The notes beneath the pieces were generated by a model, which searched no databases, was not told the DNA's origin, and was given only the letters and a program-made list of their open reading frames with translations. Of a stretch of DNA of 64,000 bases, positions 57,516 through 64,000 are shown piece by piece. The stretch comes from Dactylorhiza incarnata (Eukaryota > Streptophyta > Magnoliopsida > Asparagales > Orchidaceae): the NCBI GenBank assembly GCA_033032865.1, contig JAWHQI010000004.1, positions 26,084,001 to 26,148,000 of the forward strand. Direction: 5' to 3'. The position numbers were made by a program, and so were the translations under genes. Each line of letters begins with the position of its first letter. The first letter of the stretch is position 1.

Positions 57516-58606
57516 GTTATTTATGTTGGATTGCCCCAGATCAATTCCGCTGTCGGGCTCTCATAGATGGTGGGTCAGGTTGATCTCTGGAGAGGCTGGC
57601 ATGGTTGGCAAGTTTTTCATGCTAGATTGCCCCAGATCGATTCCGCTGCCGGGCTCTCATAGACGGTGGGTCTGGTTGATTTATGGAGAGGCTGGCAAGG
57701 TTGACAAGGTCTTCATGCTGGATTGCCCCAGATCGATTCCGCTGCCTGGCTCTCATAGGCGGTGGGTCAGGTTGATCTCTGGAGAGGCTGGCAAGGTTGG
57801 CAAGTTCTTCATGCTGGATTTACCCAGATCGATTCTGCTGTCGGTCTCTCATAGACGGTGGGTCAGGTTGATCTCGGGAGAGGCTGGCAAGGTTGGCAAG
57901 TTTTTCATGCTGGATTGCCCCAGATCGATTCCGCTGCCGGGCTCTCATAGACGGTGGGTCAGGTTGATCTCTGGAGAGGCTGGCAAGGTTTGAAAGTTCT
58001 TCATGTTGGATTTCCCCAGATCGATTCTGCTGTCGAGCTCTCATAGACGGTGGGTCAGGTTGATCTCTGGAGAGGCTGGCAAGGTTGGCAAGTTCTTCAT
58101 GCTGGATTGCCCCAGATCGATTCCCCTGCCGGGCTCTCATAGACGGTGGGTCAGGTTGATCTCTAGAGAGGTTAGCAAGGTTGGCAAGTTCTTCATGCTG
58201 GATTTCCCCAGATCGATTCCGCTACCAGGCTCTCATAGACGGTGGGTCAGGTTGATCTCTGGAGAGGCTGGTAAGGTTGGCATGCTCTTCATGTTGGATT
58301 GCCCCAGATCGATTCCGCTGCTGGTCTCTCATAGATGGTGGGTCAGATTGATCTCTAGAGAGGCTGGCAGGGTTGGCAAGTTCTTCATGTTGGATTGCCC
58401 CAGATCGATTTCGTTGCCGGGCTCTCATAGACGGTGGGTCAGGTTGATCTCTGGAGAGGCTGGAAAGGTTGGCAAGTTCTTCATGCCGGATTGCTCCGGA
58501 TGATTCTGCTGCAGGGCTCTCACTCGCCGGTGGGTCAGGTTGATCTCGCGGAGAGGCTGGCAAGGTGGCAAAGTTCATTATGATGCATGCGGGCATGTCT
58601 CTGGCT
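57516..58606 (+). repeat. Tandem array of 96-bp units, Tat element A 3' region
   Basis: About 11 units with gattgccccagatcgattcc; unit starts at 57531, 57627 and 57723 give exactly 96 bp. Part of the unit (ccgctg...gggctctca...cggtgggtcaggtt) resembles the 89-bp unit of the left Tat copy. Overlapping ORFs on both strands are repeat translations. Confidence 0.95.
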
Positions 58607-59121
58607 GGCAGTTCTTTAGTGCTGACCTTCTCGCTCGACAAGAAGAAAACATCTCGCATGACAAGAGGGGGCAAGAACCCTACCTGTGCACTCTCGGCAG
58701 TTGGTGCTCGGCAAGCGAGTACTTGCTAGAATCAAGAAGGGCGAGGGGTCCTGCAAGGGGTATCGCTCGCAAAGGCTAAGAGGGGTAAGAAACGGGATCA
58801 CCCCTCGCGAGTTTGGGATGAAAGAGTGGTCCGAAAAACATACAGCCCAAAGATAAATAATGAAAAGCGAAGGCAGTCGAAAACATGTTCTATACCAGAG
58901 CTATTCGATTACGTAGTGCGCAAGAATGAATACCGCGATAACATTAAAGAATATGCGAGAACGAGATGTAAGTATAGAAAAAACAATAAGGCAAAAAGCA
59001 TGAACACAGTAGACAATGCCGAAAATCTGCATTTACACTTCGCAGTTTAATTACAAGATGCGGCGATCTCGCCAGCCAAAAATGTAATGAAAAACAAAAC
59101 TAAAAGCAAAACTACAAAGCT
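58607..59121. other. Spacer between array and antisense gene
   Basis: No domain or repeat recognised. It would be the 3' untranslated part of the antisense gene. Confidence 0.5.
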
Positions 59122-61082
59122 TCAGAGGTCGCTCGCAGACTCCCCCTCGATGTCGCTACTCTTTACCGGGAAAATAGGGATTAAGAGCTCGGGGACGATG
59201 TCCTCCAGGGTTAAGTCGGCCGCATCGGCAGAAAATAGGTCGGCCCCCTTCATCGCTTGGAAAATGTAGCGCGCCGAATGGGTAGATTCCTCGCGGATCT
59301 CCTCATTTTAAGCTCGCCGCTCTTCCTTCAGGCGGCGAGGAGAGGGAGGGACGCACGCGCGGGTCAGCTTGCAGTTGTGGGCCTTCAGGCCAGCAATCCC
59401 GCCCTCCAAACTAAGGATGCGGGCTTCAGACCTCCCGGCAGCCTCGGCATCCTACATAAAGAAAAGAAAAAATTAGTTTTAGAGAGGAAAAGGATGGAAG
59501 GGAGAGAAGTGGCGAGGTCTAGAGGACTCACCACACCACCTTCGGCCGCGAGCAACTTCTCCTTTAGTTGCGTATTCTCGGTAGAGAGCCCCTGGAAGGC
59601 TTTTGCAAGCTCCACGTTTTGGCGCTCCAGCTGCAGGCATCGCCTTCCCTTCATGTGGGCGAGCTCCAGGGATTGTAGCTGAGACCTCGCACTCTCATAG
59701 GCGAGAGTCCTCATGGTCTCATCATTGTAGGCCCCAACATCCTCGTGTCCATAGAGGGTGATGGAAAAGTCGAAGGCATGACCGCCGACGGTCGTTTTCT
59801 CCACCCATGAAGGGAGGATGGTGGAGATGTCAGCTTTGTTAATCTCCGGCCTCCAGCACAGCAGGAGCTCGCCGGATTCATCCTTGTGTTTCTGGCCGAG
59901 GCTAAAGCTCTAGTGGTTAACTGGACTGGGCGGGTCAGAGGTTCGGGCGTCCTCCTCGCTCTGCTCATAAACCTCCCTCTCCTCAGAGAGGTTGGTGAGG
60001 TCGATCTCGCCCAGGGTAATCTCGACATGCTCCTTTCCCTTCGCGGAGGGGAGCGAGCCCTGGCTCTTCTTATCCTTCTTCTTTGGCAGGGACTTTGGGG
60101 GTAGGCCCTGGCTGCTGGAGGCCTCCGATCTCTTGCGAGAAGACGGCGGAGTAGGGGTGATGGTCTCGCGGCAGGCCTCCGCTCCCATGGTCGCGAGAGC
60201 GAGGGTGGAGGAAGACTTCCTGTTGCTCGAATAAGGGGGGTTGTTTGGCAGATCTCGCTCCCCTGAAATGGTGGAGGTTAGATGGCAAAAAGTTGAAAGG
60301 ATGCAAGTAAGCGATCGGGATTATTACCTTCCCCAGGAAGAACTGGAAGTAGCGAGTCGAGGTTCCGGCGAAGATGAACCACCTCGAAGTTCTTCTTGCA
60401 GAAGAACTGGTATAAAGCGGCATCGTGGCCGCCGAGAGTCGGCGGCCGGTAAGTGGTCTCGCCATGTTGAACCAGCAAGAAAGGGATATTGTCAAAGTTC
60501 CCATTTACAAACAGAAACTTTTGGGCCCAGTAATGGGCCTTATTCAAGGTCTTGACGACCTTGGGACCCGAGCCCAAAAAGTAGGCGGTACCATATTTGT
60601 AGGCTCGGAAGGAGAACAGCTTCTAGAAAACCGGCAGGCTGAACTGAATGCGCTCCTCGCGCATATAGTAGGCGAAAGTTACGATGACCGCCATGGCGTT
60701 GGGGGTGAGCTGTCCTGGAACGACGCCATAGTGCTTGAACACATGGCGAGCAATATAAAGCGAGGTCAATACACTAATAGCGAGATTAATTCGCTAGAAG
60801 GAAGAAGTAAGCAAGATTAATCGGTACCTGGCGGATTTCAGGCCACAGGGGCAAGCGCAGGCCAACTGCAAAATGGGTCGTGGGGATGGCTAGCTCGTCG
60901 GCGAGGAGGGAGTTGATCACGTCGTCCTCGCGAGGGCGACGAGCTGTGAACCCTGGGGGGACGAAGTTGGCGACCGCAGTGAAGTACTCCTCTTCGGTCA
61001 GATTACAGTTGAAGAAAGTGTGGTCAGAGAAAGCCCAGGCACACTTTCGCCTACCCTCGGCCTCGGCAGCATCAACGACCAT
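59122..61082 (-). pseudogene. Antisense gene 1 of Tat element A: 'gypsy-type transposon' domain and coiled coil
   Basis: Start taken at ATG 61082 (MVVDAAEAEGRR), about 115 bp below a TATA box. Exon 1 (60828-61082) ends VGLRLPLWPEIRQ. An intron of 85-94 bp with an unclear acceptor follows. Exon 2 (60328-60742) has HYGVVPGQLTPNAM and KAHYWAQKFLFVNG. Intron 60263-60327, exon 3 (59532-60262), intron 59452-59531 with clear GT and AG, and exon 4 to the stop at 59122. The first ~200 residues resemble PF04195 (putative gypsy-type transposon, Transposase_28), found in antisense ORFs of Tat-like elements. The end is helical, likely coiled coil. In-frame stops at 60623, 59910 and 59308 and a one-base phase mismatch between exons 2 and 3 mark it as broken. 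Function unknown. Confidence 0.7.
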
Positions 61083-61197
61083 CTTGAAAGCCTGTAAGAG
61101 AAGAAAGGAGCAAGAGAGAGAAGCGGCGAGATCTCTCAAGCAAAGGAAGAAGGAGGGTTGACGATGAACGCGGTAGGTGGCTCTCAATTATGAGACC

Positions 61198-61207
61198 CTA
61201 TTTATAG
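61198..61207 (-). promoter_or_regulatory. TATA box of antisense gene 1
   Basis: ctataaatag on the minus strand; transcription would start near 61170, upstream of ATG 61082 and of a possible acceptor cttctcttacag. Confidence 0.6.
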
Positions 61208-61847
61208 CAAAATAAAAAGGCGGGAAGAAGTTCATGCGCCGTTGGGTGCGGTTATCAAAACATCACAGCATGATCGCGTGCGAAAACACAAATGGTTTTC
61301 AAAAATAACATGCAGGAGAGAACACCCTGCGAGGTCAGCATGAGCAAATATTTCGTGGGAACAGTACGAGTAAACAGAATAGCATAGTGAGAACCCGTAA
61401 ATAATTATCAATAGCTACTGTTCAGCGAGAACTCATAAACATAATATGAAAAGGGTCGGGGGGGTTGTTCAATTTAAGAGTAAACATTCACAAACATAAA
61501 GGATTCGCAGAAGGGGGGGGGGGGTTCATGAGACTAATGGGGCAACCATTTCCATCTGCCTCCACCTCGCGATCCGGACTGCAGCGGTACCCTGGAGTTA
61601 TAATAATCATGGGCCGCCCGGCCCTCCTAATCCATTAGGTAGGCATAATCCCACATCCTCGCGATATGCACCTCCGACGACGTGACAGTCTCATCAGGGT
61701 CACGAGGTAACGCTGCTCAGAGTCTTGCGCACTCATCCATCAGGGCAGCATGCCTCTCCTCGGCAGCCTCTCTATCTCATCTCGCTTGAAGGTTGAGGTC
61801 CAGCAACATCCGACATTGCTTCTGAAATAGCTCGGCAGTTCGCCGCT
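61208..61847. other. Spacer between the two antisense genes
   Basis: Contains a 12-base G run at 61513. On the minus strand part (about 61560-61850) reads as a helical coiled-coil-like continuation of antisense gene 2 in another frame (KRRTAELFQKQCRMLLDLN), with several stops, suggesting that the gene was once longer. Confidence 0.5.
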
Positions 61848-62713
61848 TCATCGCCTCGGATCTCGCAGATCACCCAAAGAGTCCGCCATCTGCTCTGGGA
61901 GGGGTGACATCTCTTCGTCCCCGAAATCAGAGTCGATGTGCGGGGTCTCGGAATTCTCTGCGGAAGAGAATAGGTAGTTTTAGCAGTTGGGGGAAATACC
62001 CATATATCGCAAGGGTCCAGAAACTCTTACCCGGAGGAGGGCGAAAAGGCCCAGGGCGAGAAGACCCAGGCTGACCCTCAAAGACATTGCCGTGGTGGGG
62101 CAAGAGAGATTTGCCTAAGCCGGGAGGGTATGTCGCGCTGTTGATTGGGGGAATCTTTGGCGGTCTTGAGCCACCAGAGTCCTCGCTCGATAGGAGTTTG
62201 AACCACGACATTTTTAAGGCCGTGTTAGGGAGGACCAGTGACAGAGATCGCGAGTCTTGATGAGGCGGGGTCTTCTGAGCCGAGGCTGCGTAGAGCAAGA
62301 AACCAGGAGCCATTAGTCAACAAAATGAGTGCGAGTGAGCAAAAATAGAAGCGTACCTACATATTTTTTGCCAGCAAGATCTTTACTCACTGGCGGAACG
62401 TTGCGAGACTCAGTCTCGGGCTCGCCACCGCCCTTGTTGGTGGTGTGATCCTGCGACCAAGCAAAACTCAGAGAAGTTAATTTATTGGCTTAGCTAGAGG
62501 GATAACTCATACCTTCTCGGGGGAGCAGTTGTCTGGGGAAGATTCCAATAGTACTGACTCATCTCCGGTTCGGCGAACCGTTTTTTCCTTCTTAGTTGTC
62601 GGTGCCGGAGCGGGAGGCGGACGATTCACCCATGCAGGAATTTTGGCCATGGAAGACAGCTCGCCAGCCTTGGAGGCCTGTAGGCGAGCCTCAAGCTCCT
62701 TGGAGAGAGGCAT
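61848..62713 (-). CDS. Antisense gene 2 of Tat element A, four exons, open frame
   Basis: From ATG 62713 (MPLSKELEARLQASK) the exons are 62513-62713, 62357-62450, 62031-62285 and 61848-61957. The introns (62, 71 and 73 bp) all begin GT and end AG (gtatgag...gtcgcag; gtacgc...tacgcag; gtaagag...ttccgcag), and phases agree. The exons sum to 660 nt, a 219-residue frame with no internal stop. The protein is Pro/Ser/Lys-rich (RPPPAPAPTTKKEK; SRPGPFRPPP) and low in recognisable structure; no domain is known to me. It is read against the element's own genes, just inside the 3' LTR, with its own TATA box. A continued coding stretch in another frame downstream hints at a recent C-terminal frameshift. 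Confidence 0.65.
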
Positions 62714-62790
62714 CTTTCGACAACTACAGTAAGGGGAGAAAGAGGAAAGAAGAAGGAAATGATGGTGCGTGTCGCTGTGGCGTGGGGTGA

Positions 62791-62799
62791 TATTTATAG
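62791..62799 (-). promoter_or_regulatory. TATA box of antisense gene 2
   Basis: ctataaata on the minus strand, 78 bp before ATG 62713, giving a leader of roughly 45-50 nt. Confidence 0.65.
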
Positions 62800-62910
62800 C
62801 CCTCAGGTGGGTCCTACCAAAGATTCTTGACAGATCATCAAGAAGCTGGCGAATACTAGGGGTTGGATGTTTCTTCGCGAGCTAGATAGCCTCACGAAGA
62901 GCAGGGATTG

Positions 62911-63960
62911 TGTACAACCCCGATATTCGCCAGGCAAGGGGGGCGCTTCGAGAGGTCAGCATTGTGAAGAAAGTAATAAGGGGGATGAGCCAGATAAGTT
63001 CTTGCAAGGGTCGGGCCGGCGATACAAGCCCTCGCCGACTGTTCGATGGTAGGCCGGCGAGACGGGTACTCGCCGTGCATACGCGAGAAGGGCTGGAGGG
63101 CCGACCACTCGCGAGCTGCTTACAACAGTTTTCTGGGTTCGACGAAAGGCGTTCGACAAAATTGAGCGCGCTCGACGAAAGGTATTCTGCGTTCGACGAA
63201 CTCACTTCTCAATTCGACGAACGTCAAGTTTCAACCGGATAAGTTTATCTCAGCGGTTGGGCTGGGAGGGCCAATTGTCTCGGCGGTTCAGTCCTATCTT
63301 AGTGAATCCGCTGGGATAGGCAGTCATCTCGGAAGGACTAGGGTGTGCTCGCAGGAAGGCGCGCGAGACCAGGTATCAGTGGATATCGCCAGAAGGGTCC
63401 CAAGCGAGGTCTTAACGATGCGCTCGCCAGGATGGATGTCGCGGGAGAGATTCGCTAGAAGGCAGCGAGAGCTCTCGCGAGTAATGTTCTCGCAGACCTC
63501 TTGCCCGTAGGCCGATAGGGAAGGATTACCTTTTTACCCCCGGTGGTCTGCACTAGCCTCTTCAAACAGCGGAGTTTGGCTGTTAGCAGGCCAATTTTGG
63601 GGTGCGTATAGTAAAATCAAGAGGTGGAATCCTGCTATTTGCAGGCCAGTTCAGAAAATCTATAAATAAGACCCAAAGGGCACCTTTGGAGAGGAATTCT
63701 TTTTCTAGAGCTTCTCTCTCCTCAGGCTTTCCTTGGTTTGCATTTTCAGAGCTCTCCAAGGTGCCCGGGCTTTAGCATTGGCTTGAGAGGGGAAGCACTC
63801 TAAAGATCTTCCGGGTGTGTGGTGGGTCCTCCTTACTGAGTCTAAGGGTCTGTGTCTAGTTCCGAGGCTTCACTCTATCCCTTCAAACGATTAGTAAGTA
63901 TCAGCTGCCCCCCGACTAGTTGGGGGCCCCAAACTCCACAGAGACCATTTACTGGTTTCA
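62911..63960 (+). repeat. 3' LTR of Tat element A
   Basis: 1050 bp, TGTACAACCCC...GGTTTCA, matching 21000-22036. ttcgacgaa cluster at 63138-63228, TATAAAT at 63661. Confidence 0.9.
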
Positions 63961-64000
63961 ACACTCATGTCACGTGTAAGAATTTGCATAGAATTAACTT
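63961..64000 (+). other. Element E resumes after Tat element A
   Basis: ctcatgtcacgtgtaagaat and gcatagaattaactt resemble C at 43398-43435, the sequence that should follow E's break at 20999. Only 40 bp are visible. Flanks gtgct (left) and acact (right) would be a target duplication with two G-to-A changes. Confidence 0.55.

Noticed and set aside
57820..58674. ORFs of 106-166 residues with repeated RSIPLPGSHRRWVRL and minus-strand counterparts
   Set aside because: Tandem-array translations with the period of the 96-bp unit.

Overview
This is a transposable-element-rich block of a nuclear flowering-plant genome. The evidence is plant-type LTR retrotransposons of several lineages: Ty1/copia, Ty3/gypsy Athila, Tat/Ogre and a chromodomain (Tekay/Del-like) element. 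They have tRNA-Asp or tRNA-iMet primer sites, and the Tat copies have antisense genes with short GT-AG introns. I see no host gene, rRNA, tRNA gene or bacterial feature. The species cannot be named from this sequence.

Left part (1-18166). A copia element with long LTRs and only a decayed gag core runs from the window edge to 3872. A 423-bp TRIM element (minus strand) sits in a TA-rich microsatellite at 3995-4417. Next come poorly resolved DNA and a chromodomain-type pol tail (5165-5710). A truncated Tat pol fragment (6806-8312) follows with its 3' array of 89-bp units (to 10647). An Athila-related non-autonomous element F (10648-16177) is joined head-on to an inverted relative G (16178-18166).

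Right part (18167-64000). This is a five-level nest. Element E (non-autonomous, Athila-like; 18167-20999 and 63961-64000) was entered by A (Tat, 21000-63960). A's gag was entered by B (Athila, 22746-52357). B's protease was entered by C (same family as E, 26127-46213). C's leader was entered by D (Tekay/Del-like, minus strand, 28016-39827). Target duplications are exact for C (gacgt) and D (ggttg). B's 3' junction fits a 5-bp loss. A's duplication is doubtful. Subtracting inserts gives about 11.8 kb (D), 8.3 kb (C), 9.5 kb (B) and 13.3 kb (A).

How the parts work together. B has a complete gag-PR-RT-RNaseH-INT frame apart from C and an Asp-to-Tyr change in the protease motif. F and G lack enzymes but share B's primer site, 3' noncoding blocks and polypurine tract, so a B-like element is their likely helper. 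C and E carry CCHC zinc knuckles and an acidic protein, and C also has an ATHILA ORF-1-like gene. No helper for C and E is visible. A carries two antisense genes between its 96-bp array and its 3' LTR, each preceded by its own TATA box. One of them still has an intact four-exon frame. Most LTRs here carry clusters of CG-containing palindromes upstream of the TATA box, in three sequence classes; one class is shared by copia, Tat and Tekay-like elements.
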